NCBI GenBank assembly: GCA_030063045.1
Contig: JAQSEB010000126.1
Coordinates: 248,001-312,000, forward strand
DNA from: Pratylenchus scribneri
Taxonomy: Eukaryota; Nematoda; Chromadorea; Rhabditida; Pratylenchidae
DNA: 64,000 bases
Direction of reading: 5' to 3'
The stretch's first letter is position 1; each line of letters opens with the position of its first letter. Both the position numbers and the translations under genes were made by a program. Below are positions 1-15,000 of this stretch, piece after piece. Below the pieces are notes generated by a model. The model was given only the letters and a program-made list of their open reading frames with translations, made no database searches and had not been told where the DNA came from.

Positions 1-3000
1 TAAAATGTTTCATACCCCTTAAATACTCTATTATGGATATAATATATTTAAAAATTCATAAAAAAAATCAATATTTAGGAATTGAATAAAAATAAAATGA
101 CGTTCGCCTGTAGAATTTGATGGAGAATACGATGGAAATAAAAAAATTCCAAAAAGTTCAAAATCTAGGTCATAAAATGTTTCATACCCCTTAAATACTC
201 TATTATGGATATAATATATTTAAAAATTCATAAAAAAATCAATATTTAGGAATTGAATAAAAATAAACTGACGTTCGCCTTTAGAATTTGATGGAGAATA
301 CGATGGAAATAAAAAAATTCCAAAAAGTTCAAAATCTAGGTCATAAAATGTTTCATACCCCTTAAATACTCTATTATGGATATAATATATTTAAAAATTC
401 ATGAAAAATCAATATGGATGAATTGAATAAAAATAAACTGACGTTCGCCTGTAGAATTTGATGGAGAATACGATGGAAATAAAAAAATTCCAAAAAGTTC
501 AAAATCTAGGTCATAAAATGTTTCATACCCCTTAAATACTCTATTATGGATATAATATATTTAAAAATTCATGAAAAATCAATATGGATGAATTGAATAA
601 AAATAAACTGACGTTCGCCTGTAGAATTTGATGGAGAATACGATGGAAATAAAAAAATTCCAAAAAGTTCAAAAATCTAGGTCATAAAATGTTTCATATC
701 CCTTAAATACTCTATTATGGATATAATATATTTAAAAATTCATAAAAAAATCAATATTTAGGAATTGAATAAAAATAAAATGACGTTCGCCTGTAGAATT
801 TGATGGAGAATACGATGGAAATAAAAAAATTCCAAAAAGTTCAAAATCTAGGTCATAAAATGTTTCATACCCCTTAAATACTCTATTATGGATATAATAT
901 ATTTAAAAATTCATAAAAAAATCAATATTTAGGAATTGAATAAAAATAAAATGACGTTCGCCTGTAGAATTTGATGGAGAATACGATGGAAATAAAAAAA
1001 TTCCAAAAAGTTCAAAATCTAGGTCATAAAATGTTTCATACCCCTTAAATACTCTATTATGGATATAATATATTTAAAAATTCATAAAAAAATCAATATT
1101 TAGGAATTGAATAAAAATAAAATGACGTTCGCCTGTAGAATTTGATGGAGAATACGATGGAAATAAAAAAATTCCAAAGAGTTCAAAATCTAGGTCATAA
1201 AATGTTTCATACCCCTTAAATACTCTATTATGGATATAATATATTTAAAAATTCATAAAAAAATCAATATTTAGGAATTGAATAAAAATAAAATGACGTT
1301 CGCCTGTAGAATTTGATGGAGAATACGATGGAAATAAAAAAATTCCAAAAAGTTCAAAATCTAGGTCATAAAATGTTTCATACCCCTTAAATACTCTATT
1401 ATGGATATAATATATTTAAAAATTCATAAAAAAATCAATATTTAGGAATTGAATAAAAATAAAATGACGTTCGCCTGTAGAATTTGATGGAGAATACGAT
1501 GGAAATAAAAAAATTCCAAAAAGTTCAAAATCTAGGTCATAAAATGTTTCATACCCCTTAAATACTCTATTATGGATATAATATATTTAAAAATTCATAA
1601 AAAAAATCAATATTTAGGAATTGAATAAAAATAAAATGACGTTCGCCTGTAGAATTTGATGGAGAATACGATGGAAATAAAAAAATTCCAAAAAGTTCAA
1701 AATCTAGGTCATAAAATGTTTCATACCCCTTAAATACTCTATTATGGATATAATATATTTAAAAATTCATAAAAAAATCAATATTTAGGAATTGAATAAA
1801 AATAAACTGACGTTCGCCTGTAGAATTTGATGGAGAATACGATGGAAATAAAAAAATTCCAAAAAGTTCAAAATCTAGGTCATAAAATGTTTCATACCCC
1901 TTAAATACTCTATTATGGATATAATATATTTAAAAATTCATAAAAAAATCAATATTTAGGAATTGAATAAAAATAAAATGACGTTCGCCTGTAGAATTTG
2001 ATGGAGAATACGATGGAAATAAAAAAATTCCAAAAAGTTCAAAATCTAGGTCATAAAATGTTTCATACCCCTTAAATACTCTATTATGGATATAATATAT
2101 TTAAAAATTCATAAAAAAATCAATATTTAGGAATTGAATAAAAATAAAATGACGTTCGCCTGTAGAATTTGATGGAGAATACGATGGAAATAAAAAAATT
2201 CCAAAAAGTTCAAAATCTAGGTCATAAAATGTTTCATACCCCTTAAATACTCTATTATGGATATAATATATTTAAAAATTCATAAAAAAATCAATATTTA
2301 GGAATTGAATAAAAATAAAATGACGTTCGCCTGTAGAATTAGATGGAGAATACGATGGAAATAAAAAAATTCCAAAAAGTTCAAAATCTAGGTCATAAAA
2401 TGTTTCATACCCCTTAAATACTCTATTATGGATATAATATATTTAAAAATTCATGAAAAAATCAATATTTAGGAATTGAATAAAAATAAAATGACGTTCG
2501 CCTGTAGAATTTGATGGAGAATACGATGGAAATAAAAAAATTCCAAAAAGTTCAAAATCTAGGTCATAAAATGTTTCATACCCCTTAAATACTCTATTAT
2601 GGATATAATATATTTAAAAATTCATAAAAAAATCAATATTTAGGAATTGAATAAAAATAAAATGACGTTCGCCTGTAGAATTTGATGGAGAATACGATGG
2701 AAATAAAAAAATTCCAAAAAGTTCAAAATCTAGGTCATAAAATGTTTCATACCCCTTAAATACTCTATTATGGATATAATATATTTAAAAATTCATAAAA
2801 AAATCAATATTTAGGAATTGAATAAAAATAAAATGACATTCGCCTGTAGAATTTGATGGAGAATACGATGGAAATAAAAAAATTCCAAAAAGTTCAAAAT
2901 CTAGGTCATAAAATGTTTCATACCCCTTAAATACTCTATTATGGATATAATATATTTAAAAATTCATGAAAAAATCAATATTTAGGAATTGAATAAAAAT

Positions 3001-6000
3001 AAAATGACGTTCGCCTGTAGAATTTGATGGAGAATACGATGGAAATAAAAAAATTCCAAAAAGTTCAAAATCTAGGTCATAAAATGTTTCATACCCCTTA
3101 AATACTCTATTATGGATATAATATATTTAAAAATTCATAAAAAAATCAATATTTAGGAATTGAATAAAAATAAAATGACGTTCGCCTGTAGAATTTGATG
3201 GAGAATACGATGGAAATAAAAAAATTCCAAAAAGTTCAAAATCTAGGTCATAAAATGTTTCATACCCCTTAAATACTCTATTATGGATATAATATATTTA
3301 AAAATTCATAAAAAAAATCAATATTTAGGAATTGAATAAAAATAAAATGACGTTCGCCTGTAGAATTTGATGGAGAATACGATGGAAATAAAAAAATTCC
3401 AAAAAGTTCAAAATCTAGGTCATAAAATGTTTCATACCCCTTAAATACTCTATTATGGATATAATATATTTAAAAATTCATAAAAAAAATCAATATTTAG
3501 GAATTGAATAAAAATAAAATGACGTTCGCCTGTAGAATTTGATGGAGAATACGATGGAAATAAAAAAATTCCAAAAAGTTCAAAATCTAGGTCATAAAAT
3601 GTTTCATACCCCTTAAATACTCTATTATGGATATAATATATTTAAAAATTCATAAAAAAAATCAATATTTAGGAATTGAATAAAAATAAAATGACGTTCG
3701 CCTGTAGAATTTGATGGAGAATACGATGGAAATAAAAAAATTCCAAAAAGTTCAAAATCTAGGTCATAAAATGTTTCATACCCCTTAAATACTCTATTAT
3801 GGATATAATATATTTAAAAATTCATAAAAAAATCAATATTTAGGAATTGAATAAAAATAAAATGACGTTCGCCTGTAGAATTTGATGGAGAATACGATGG
3901 AAATAAAAAAATTCCAAAAAGTTCAAAATCTAGGTCATAAAATGTTTCATACCCCTTAAATACTCTATTATGGATATAATATATTTAAAAATTCATAAAA
4001 AAATCAATATTTAGGAATTGAATAAAAATAAAATGACGTTCGCCTGTAGAATTTGATGGAGAATACGATGGAAATAAAAAAATTCCAAAAAGTTCAAAAT
4101 CTAGGTCATAAAATGTTTCATACCCCTTAAATACTCTATTATGGATATAATATATTTAAAAATTCATGAAAAATCAATATGGATGAATTGAATAAAAATA
4201 AAATGACGTTCGCCTGTAGAATTTGATGGAGAATACGATGGAAATAAAAAAATTCCAAAAAGTTCAAAATCTAGATCATAAAATGTTTCATACCCCTTAA
4301 ATACTCTATTATGGATATAATATATTTAAAAATTCATGAAAAATCAATATGGATGAATTGAATAAAAATAAAATGACGTTCGCCTGTAGAATTTGATGGA
4401 GAATACGATGGAAATAAAAAAATTCCAAAAAGTTCAAAACCTAGGTCATAAAATGTTTCATACCCCTTAAATACTCTATTATGGATATAATATATTTAAA
4501 AATTCATGAAAAATCAATATGGATGAATTGAATAAAAATAAACTGACGTTCGCCTGTAGAATTTGATGGAGAATACGATGGAAATAAAAAAATTCCAAAA
4601 AGTTCAAAATCTAGGTCATAAAATGTTTCATACCCCTTAAATACTCTATTATGGATATAATATATTTAAAAATTCATGAAAAATCAATATGGATGAATTG
4701 AATAAAAATAAACTGACGTTCGCCTGTAGAATTTGATGTAGAATACGATGGAAATAAAAAAATTCCAAAAAGTTCAAAATCTAGGTCATAAAATGTTTCA
4801 TACCCCTTAAATACTCTATTATGGATATAATATATTTAAAAATTCATAAAAAAATCAATATTTAGGAATTGAATAAAAATAAAATGACGTTCGCCTGTAG
4901 AATTTGATGGAGAATACGATGGAAATAAAAAAATTCCAAAAAGTTCAAAATCTAGGTCATAAAATGTTTCATACCCCTTAAATACTCTATTATGGATATA
5001 ATATATTTAAAAATTCATAAAAAAATCAATATTTAGGAATTGAATAAAAATAAAATGACGTTCGCCTGTAGAATTTGATGGAGAATAAGATGGAAATAAA
5101 AAAATTCCAAAAAGTTCAAAATCTAGGTCATAAAATGTTTCATACCCCTTAAATACTCTATTATGGATATAATATATTTAAAAATTCATAAAAAAATCAA
5201 TATTTAGGAATTGAATAAAAATAAAATGACGTTCGCCTGTAGAATTTGATGGAGAATACGATGGAAATAAAAAAATTCCAAAAAGTTCAAAACCTAGGTC
5301 ATAAAATGTTTCATACCCCTTAAATACTCTATTATGGATATAATATATTTAAAAATTCATGAAAAATCAATATGGAAGAATTGAATAAAAATAAACTGAC
5401 GTTCGCCTGTAGAATTTGATGGAGAATACGATGGAAATAAAAAAATTCCAAAAAGTTCAAAATCTAGGTCATAAAATGTTTCATACCCCTTAAATACTCT
5501 ATTATGGATATAATATATTTAAAAATTCATAAAAAAATCAATATTTAGGAATTGAATAAAAATAAAATGACGTTCGCCTGTAGAATTTGATGGAGAATAC
5601 GATGGAAATAAAAAAATTCCAAAAAGTTCAAAATCTAGGTCATAAAATGTTTCATACCCCTTAAATACTCTATTATGGATATAATATATTTAAAAATTCA
5701 TGAAAAATCAATATGGATGAATTGAATAAAAATAAACTGACGTTCGCCTGTAGAATTTGATGGAGAATACGATGGAAATAAAAAAATTCCAAAAAGTTCA
5801 AAATCTAGGTCATAAAATGTTTCATACCCCTTAAATACTCTATTATGGATATAATATATTTAAAAATTCATAAAAAAATCAATATTTAGGAATTGAATAA
5901 AAATAAAATGACGTTCGCCTGTAGAATTTGATGGAGAATAAGATGGAAATAAAAAAATTCCAAAAAGTTCAAAATCTAGGTCATAAAATGTTTCATACCC

Positions 6001-9000
6001 CTTAAATACTCTATTATGGATATAATATATTTAAAAATTCATAAAAAAATCAATATTTAGGAATTGAATAAAAATAAAATGACGTTCGCCTGTAGAATTT
6101 GATGGAGAATACGATGGAAATAAAAAAATTCCAAAAAGTTCAAAACCTAGGTCATAAAATGTTTCATACCCCTTAAATACTCTATTATGGATATAATATA
6201 TTTAAAAATTCATGAAAAATCAATATGGAAGAATTGAATAAAAATAAACTGACGTTCGCCTGTAGAATTTGATGGAGAATACGATGGAAATAAAAAAATT
6301 CTAAAAAGTTCAAAATCTAGGTCATAAAATGTTTCATACCCCTTAAATACTCTATTATGGATATAATATATTTAAAAATTCATGAAAAATCAATATGGAT
6401 GAATTGAATAAAAATAAAATGACATTCGCCTGTAGAATTTGATGGAGAATACGATGGAAATAAAAAAATTCCAAAAAGTTCAAAATCTAGGTCATAAAAT
6501 GTTTCATACCCCTTAAATACTCTATTATGGATATAATATATTTAAAAATTCATGAAAAATCAATATGGATGAATTGAATAAAAATAAACTGACGTTCGCC
6601 TGTAGAATTTGATGGAGAATACGATGGAAATAAAAAAATTCCAAAAAGTTCAAAATCTAGGTCATAAAATGTTTCATACCCCTTAAATACTCTATTATGG
6701 ATATAATATATTTAAAAATTCATAAAAAAATCAATATTTAGGAATTGAATAAAAATAAAATGACGTTCGCCTGTAGAATTTGATGGAGAATACGATGGAA
6801 ATAAAAAAATTCCAAAAAGTTCAAAATCTAGGTCATAAAATGTTTCATACCCCTTAAATACTCTATTATGGATATAATATATTTAAAAATTCATAAAAAA
6901 ATCAATATTTAGGAATTGAATAAAAATAAAATGACGTTCGCCTGTAGAATTTGATGGAGAATACGATGGAAATAAAAAAATTCCAAAAAGTTCAAAATCT
7001 AGGTCATAAAATGTTTCATACCCCTTAAATACTCTATTATGGATATAATATATTTAAAAATTCATAAAAAAATCAATATTTAGGAATTGAATAAAAATAA
7101 AATGACGTTCGCCTGTAGAATTTGATGGAGAATACGATGGAAATAAAAAAATTCCAAAAAGTTCAAAACCTAGGTCATAAAATGTTTCATACCCCTTAAA
7201 TACTCTATTATGGATATAATATATTTAAAAATTCATGAAAAATCAATATGGATGAATTGAATAAAAATAAACTGACGTTCGCCTGTAGAATTTGATGGAG
7301 AATACGATGGAAATAAAAAAATTCCAAAAATTTCAAAATCTAGGTCATAAAATGTTTCATACCCCTTAAATACTCTATTATGGATATAATATATTTAAAA
7401 ATTCATAAAAAAATCAATATTTAGGAATTGAATAAAAATAAAATGACGTTCGCCTGTAGAATTTGATGGAGAATACGATGGAAATAAAAAAATTCCAAAA
7501 AGTTCAAAATCTAGGTCATAAAATGTTTCATACCCCTTAAATACTCTATTATGGATATAATATATTTAAAAATTCATAAAAAAATCAATATTTAGGAATT
7601 GAATAAAAATAAAATGACGTTCGCCTGTAGAATTTGATGGAGAATACGATGGAAATAAAAAAATTCCAAAAAGTTCAAAATCTAGGTCATAAAATGTTTC
7701 ATACCCCTTAAATACTCTATTATGGATATAATATATTTAAAAATTCATGAAAAATCAATATGGATGAATTGAATAAAAATAAACTGAAGTTCGCCTGTAG
7801 AATTTGATGGAGAATACGATGGAAATAAAAAAATTCCAAAAAGTTCAAAATCTAGGTCATAAAATGTTTCATACCCCTTAAATACTCTATTATGGATATA
7901 ATATATTTAAAAATTCATAAAAAAATCAATATTTAGGAATTGAATAAAAATAAAATGACGTTCGCCTGTAGAATTTGATGGAGAATATGATGGAAATAAA
8001 AAAATTCCAAAAAGTTCAAAATCTAGGTCATAAAATGTTTCATACCCCTTAAATACTCTATTATGGATATAATATATTTAAAAATTCATAAAAAAATCAA
8101 TATTTAGGAATTGAATAAAAATAAAATGACGTTCGCCTGTAGAATTTGATGGAGAATACGAAGGAAATAAAAAAATTCCAAAAAGTTCAAAATCTAGGTC
8201 ATAAAATGTTTCATACCCCTTAAATACTCTATTATGGATATAATATATTTAAAAATTCATAAAAAAATCAATATTTAGGAATTGAATAAAAATAAAATGA
8301 CGTTCGCCTGTAGAATTTGATGGAGAATACGATGGAAATAAAAAAATTCCAAAAAGTTCAAAATCTAGGTCATAAAATGTTTCATACCCCTTAAATACTC
8401 TATTATGGATATAATATATTTAAAAATTCATAAAAAAATCAATATTTAGGAATTGAATAAAAATAAAATGACGTTCGCCTGTAGAATTTGATGGAGAATA
8501 CGATGGAAATAAAAAAATTCCAAAAAGTTCAAAACCTAGGTCATAAAATGTTTCATACCCCTTAAATACTCTATTATGGATATAATATATTTAAAAATTC
8601 ATGAAAAATCAATATGGATGAATTGAATAAAAATAAACTGACGTTCGCCTGTAGAATTTGATGGAGAATACGATGGAAATAAAAAAATTCCAAAAAGTTC
8701 AAAATCTAGGTCATAAAATGTTTCATACCCCTTAAATACTCTATTATGGATATAATATATTTAAAAATTCATAAAAAAATCAATATTTAGGAATTGAATA
8801 AAAATAAAATGACGTTCGCCTGTAGAATTTGATGGAGAATACGATGGAAATAAAAAAATTCCAAAAAGTTCAAAATCTAGGTCATAAAATGTTTCATACC
8901 CCTTAAATACTCTATTATGGATATAATATATTTAAAAATTCATAAAAAAATCAATATTTAGGAATTGAATAAAAATAAAATGACGTTCGCCTGTAGAATT

Positions 9001-12000
9001 TGATGGAGAATACGATGGAAATAAAAAAATTCCAAAAAGTTCAAAATCTAGGTCATAAAATGTTTCATACCCCTTAAATACTCTATTATGGATATAATAT
9101 ATTTAAAAATTCATAAAAAAATCAATATTTAGGAATTGAATAAAAATAAAATGACGTTCGCCTGTAGAATTTGATGGAGAATACGATGGAAATAAAAAAA
9201 TTCCAAAAAGTTCAAAATCTAGGTCATAAAATGTTTCATACCCCTTAAATACTCTATTATGGATATAATATATTTAAAAATTCATAAAAAAATCAATATT
9301 TAGGAATTGAATAAAAATAAAATGACGTTCGCCTGTAGAATTTGATGGAGAATACGATGGAAATAAAAAAATTCCAAAAAGTTCAAAATCTAGGTCATAA
9401 AATGTTTCATACCCCTTAAATACTCTATTATGGATATAATATATTTAAAAATTCATAAAAAAATCAATATTTAGGAAATGAATAAAAATAAAATGACGTT
9501 CGCCTGTAGAATTTGATGGAGAATACGAAGGAAATAAAAAAATTCCAAAAAGTTCAAAATCTAGGTCATAAAATGTTTCATACCCCTTAAATACTCTATT
9601 ATGGATATAATATATTTAAAAATTCATAAAAAAATCAATATTTAGGAATTGAATAAAAATAAAATGACGTTCGCCTGTAGAATTTGATGGAGAATACGAT
9701 GGAAATTAAAAAATTCCAAAAAGTTCAAAATCTAGGTCATAAAATGTTTCATACCCCTTAAATACTCTATTATGGATATAATATATTTAAAAATTCATAA
9801 AAAAATCAATATTTAGGAATTGAATAAAAATAAAATGACGTTCGCCTGTAGAATTTGATGGAGAATACGATGGAAATAAAAAAATTCCAAAAAGTTCAAA
9901 ACCTAGGTCATAAAATGTTTCATACCCCTTAAATACTCTATTATGGATATAATATATTTAAAAATTCATGAAAAATCAATATGGATGAATTGAATAAAAA
10001 TAAACTGACGTTCGCCTGTAGAATTTGATGGAGAATACGATGGAAATAAAAAAATTCCAAAAAGTTCAAAATCTAGGTCATAAAATGTTTCATACCCCTT
10101 AAATACTCTATTATGGATATAATATATTTAAAAATTCATAAAAAAATCAATATTTAGGAATTGAATAAAAATAAAATGACGTTCGCCTGTAGAATTTGAT
10201 GGAGAATACGATGGAAATAAAAAAATTCCAAAAAGTTCAAAATCTAGGTCATAAAATGTTTCATACCCCTTAAATACTCTATTATGGATATAATATATTT
10301 AAAAATTCATAAAAAAATCAATATTTAGGAATTGAATAAAAATAAAATGACGTTCGCCTGTAGAATTTGATGGAGAATACGATGGAAATAAAAAAATTCC
10401 AAAAAGTTCAAAATCTAGGTCATAAAATGTTTCATACCCCTTAAATACTCTATTATGGATATAATATATTTAAAAATTCATAAAAAAATCAATATTTAGG
10501 AATTGAATAAAAATAAAATGACGTTCGCCTGTAGAATTTGATGGAAAATACGATGGAAATAAAAAAATTCCAAAAAGTTCAAAATCTAGGTCATAAAATG
10601 TTTCATACCCCTTAAATACTCTATTATGGATATAATATATTTAAAAATTCATAAAAAAATCAATATTTAGGAATTGAATAAAAATAAAATGACGTTCGCC
10701 TGTAGAATTTGATGGAGAATACGATGGAAATAAAAAAATTCCAAAAAGTTCAAAATCTAGGTCATAAAATGTTTCATACCCCTTAAATACTCTATTATGG
10801 ATATAATATATTTAAAAATTCATAAAAAAATCAATATTTAGGAATTGAATAAAAATAAAATGACGTTCGCCTGTAGAATTTGATGGAGAATACGATGGAA
10901 ATAAAAAAATTCCAAAAAGTTCAAAACCTAGGTCATAAAATGTTTCATACCCCTTAAATACTCTATTATGGATATAATATATTTAAAAATTCATGAAAAA
11001 TCAATATGGATGAATTGAATAAAAATAAACTGACGTTCGTCTGTAGAATTTGATGGAGAATACGATGGAAATAAAAAAATTCCAAAAAGTTCAAAATCTA
11101 GGTCATAAAATGTTTCATACCCCTTAAATACTCTATTATGGATATAATATATTTAAAAATTCATAAAAAAATCAATATTTAGGAATTGAATAAAAATAAA
11201 CTGACGTTCGCCTGTAGAATTTGATGGAGAATACGATGGAAATAAAAAAATTCCAAAAAGTTCAAAATCTAGGTCATAAAATGTTTCATACCCCTTAAAT
11301 ACTCTATTATGGATATAATATATTTAAAAATTCATGAAAAATCAATATTGATGAATTGAATAAAAATAAACTGACGTTCGCCTGTAGAATTTGATGGAGA
11401 ATACGATGGAAATAAAAAAATTCCAAAAAGTTCAAAATCTAGGTCATAAAATGTTTCATACCCCTTAAATACTCTATTATGGATATAATATATTTAAAAA
11501 TTCATAAAAAAATCAATATGGATGAATTGAATAAAAATAAAATGACGTTCGCCTGTAGAATTTGATGGAGAATACGATGGAAATAAAAAAATTCCAAAAA
11601 GTTCAAAATCTAGGTCATAAAATGTTTCACACCCCTTAAATACTCTATTATGGATATAATATATTTAAAAATTCATGAAAAATCAATATGGATGAATTGA
11701 ATAAAAATAAACTGACGTTCGCCTGTAGAATTTGATGGAGAATACGATGGAAATAAAAAAATTCCAAAAAGTTCAAAATCTAGGTCATAAAATGTTTCAT
11801 ACCCCTTAAATACTCTATTATGGATATAATATATTTAAAAATTCATGAAAAATCAATATGGATGAATTGAATAAAAATAAACTGACGTTCGCCTGTAGAA
11901 TTTGATGGAGAATACGATGGAAATAAAAAAATTCCAAAAAGTTCAAAATCTAGGTCATAAAATGTTTCATACCCCTTAAATACTCTATTATGGATATAAT

Positions 12001-15000
12001 ATATTTAAAAATTCATAAAAAAATCAATATTTAGGAATTGAATAAAAATAAAATGACGTTCGCCTGTAGAATTTGATGGAGAATACGATGGAAATAAAAA
12101 AATTCCAAAAAGTTCAAAACCTAGGTCATAAAATGTTTCATACCCCTTAAATACTCTATTATGGATATAATATATTTAAAAATTCATGAAAAATCAATAT
12201 GGATGAATTGAATAAAAATAAACTGACGTTCGTCTGTAGAATTTGATGGAGAATACGATGGAAATAAAAAAATTCCAAAAAGTTCAAAATCTAGGTCATA
12301 AAATGTTTCATACCCCTTAAATACTCTATTATGGATATAATATATTTAAAAATTCATGAAAAATCAATATGGATGAATTGAATAAAAATAAACTGACGTT
12401 CGCCTGTAGAATTTGATGGAGAATACGATGGAAATAAAAAAATTCCAAAAAGTTCAAAATCTAGGTCATAAAATGTTTCATACCCCTTAAATACTCTATT
12501 ATGGATATAATATATTTAAAAATTCATGAAAAATCAATATGGATGAATTGAATAAAAATAAACTGACGTTCGCCTGTAGAATTTGATGGAGAATACGATG
12601 GAAATAAAAAAATTCCAAAAAGTTCAAAATCTAGGTCATAAAATGTTTCATACCCCTTAAATACTCTATTATGGATATAATATATTTAAAAATTCATAAA
12701 AAAATCAATATGGATGAATTGAATAAAAATAAAATGACGTTCGCCTGTAGAATTTGATGGAGAATACGATGGAAATAAAAAAATTCCAAAAAGTTCAAAA
12801 TCTAGGTCATAAAATGTTTCATACCCCTTAAATACTCTATTATGGATATAATATATTTAAAAATTCATAAAAAAATCAATATGGATGAATTGAATAAAAA
12901 TAAAATGACGTTCGCCTGTAGAATTTGATGGAGAATACGATGGAAATAAAAAAATTCCAAAAAGTTCAAAATCTAGGTCATAAAATGTTTCATACCCCTT
13001 AAATACTCTATTATGGATATAATATATTTAAAAATTCATGAAAAATCAATATGGATGAATTGAATAAAAATAAACTGACGTTCGCCTGTAGAATTTGATG
13101 GAGAATACGATGGAAATAAAAAAATTCCAAAAAGTTCAAAATCTAGGTCATAAAATGTTTCATACCCCTTAAATACTCTATTATGGATATAATATATTTA
13201 AAAATTCATAAAAAAATCAATATTTAGGAATTGAATAAAAATAAAATGACGTTCGCCTGTAGAATTTGATGGAGAATACGATGGAAATAAAAAAATTCCA
13301 AAAAGTTCAAAACCTAGGTCATAAAATGTTTCATACCCCTTAAATACTCTATTATGGATATAATATATTTAAAAATTCATGAAAAATCAATATGGATGAA
13401 TTGAATAAAAATAAACTGACGTTCGTCTGTAGAATTTGATGGAGAATACGATGGAAATAAAAAAATTCCAAAAAGTTCAAAATCTAGGTCATAAAATGTT
13501 TCATACCCCTTAAATACTCTATTATGGATATAATATATTTAAAAATTCATGAAAAATCAATATGGATGAATTGAATAAAAATAAACTGACGTTCGCCTGT
13601 AGAATTTGATGGAGAATACGATGGAAATAAAAAAATTCCAAAAAGTTCAAAATCTAGGTCATAAAATGTTTCATACCCCTTAAATACTCTATTATGGATA
13701 TAATATATTTAAAAATTCATGAAAAATCAATATGGATGAATTGAATAAAAATAAACTGACGTTCGCCTGTAGAATTTGATGGAGAATACGATGGAAATAA
13801 AAAAATTCCAAAAAGTTCAAAATCTAGGTCATAAAATGTTTCATACCCCTTAAATACTCTATTATGGATATAATATATTTAAAAATTCATGAAAAATCAA
13901 TATGGATGAATTGAATAAAAATAAACTGACGTTCGCCTGTAGAATTTGATGGAGAATACGATGGAAATAAAAAAATTCCAAAAAGTTCAAAATCTAGGTC
14001 ATAAAATGTTTCATACCCCTTAAATACTCTATTATGGATATAATATATTTAAAAATTCATGAAAAATCAATATGGATGAATTGAATAAAAATAAACTGAC
14101 GTTCGCCTGTAGAATTTGATGGAGAATACGATGGAAATAAAAAAATTCCAAAAAGTTCAAAATCTAGGTCATAAAATGTTTCATACCCCTTAAATACTCT
14201 ATTATGGATATAATATATTTAAAAATTCATGAAAAATCAATATGGATGAATTGAATAAAAATAAACTGACGTTCGCCTGTAGAATTTGATGGAGAATACG
14301 ATGGAAATAAAAAAATTCCAAAAAGTTCAAAATCTAGGTCATAAAATGTTTCATACCCCTTAAATACTCTATTATGGATATAATATATTTAAAAATTCAT
14401 GAAAAATCAATATTTAGGAATTGAATAAAAATAAAATGACGTTCGCCTGTAGAATTTGATGGAGAATACGATGGAAATAAAAAAATTCCAAAAAGTTCAA
14501 AATCTAGGTCATAAAATGTTTCATACCCCTTAAATACTCTATTATGGATATAATATATTTAAAAATTCATAAAAAAATCAATATTTAGGAATTGAATAAA
14601 AATAAAATGACGTTCGCCTGTAGAATTTGATGGAGAATACGATGGAAATAAAAAAATTCCAAAAAGTTCAAAACCTAGGTCATAAAATGTTTCATACCCC
14701 TTAAATACTCTATTATGGATATAATATATTTAAAAATTCATGAAAAATCAATATGGATGAATTGAATAAAAATAAACTGACGTTCGTCTGTAGAATTTGA
14801 TGGAGAATACGATGGAAATAAAAAAATTCCAAAAAGTTCAAAATCTAGGTCATAAAATGTTTCATACCCCTTAAATACTCTATTATGGATATAATATATT
14901 TAAAAATTCATGAAAAATCAATATGGATGAATTGAATAAAAATAAACTGACGTTCGCCTGTAGAATTTGATGGAGAATACGATGGAAATAAAAAAATTCC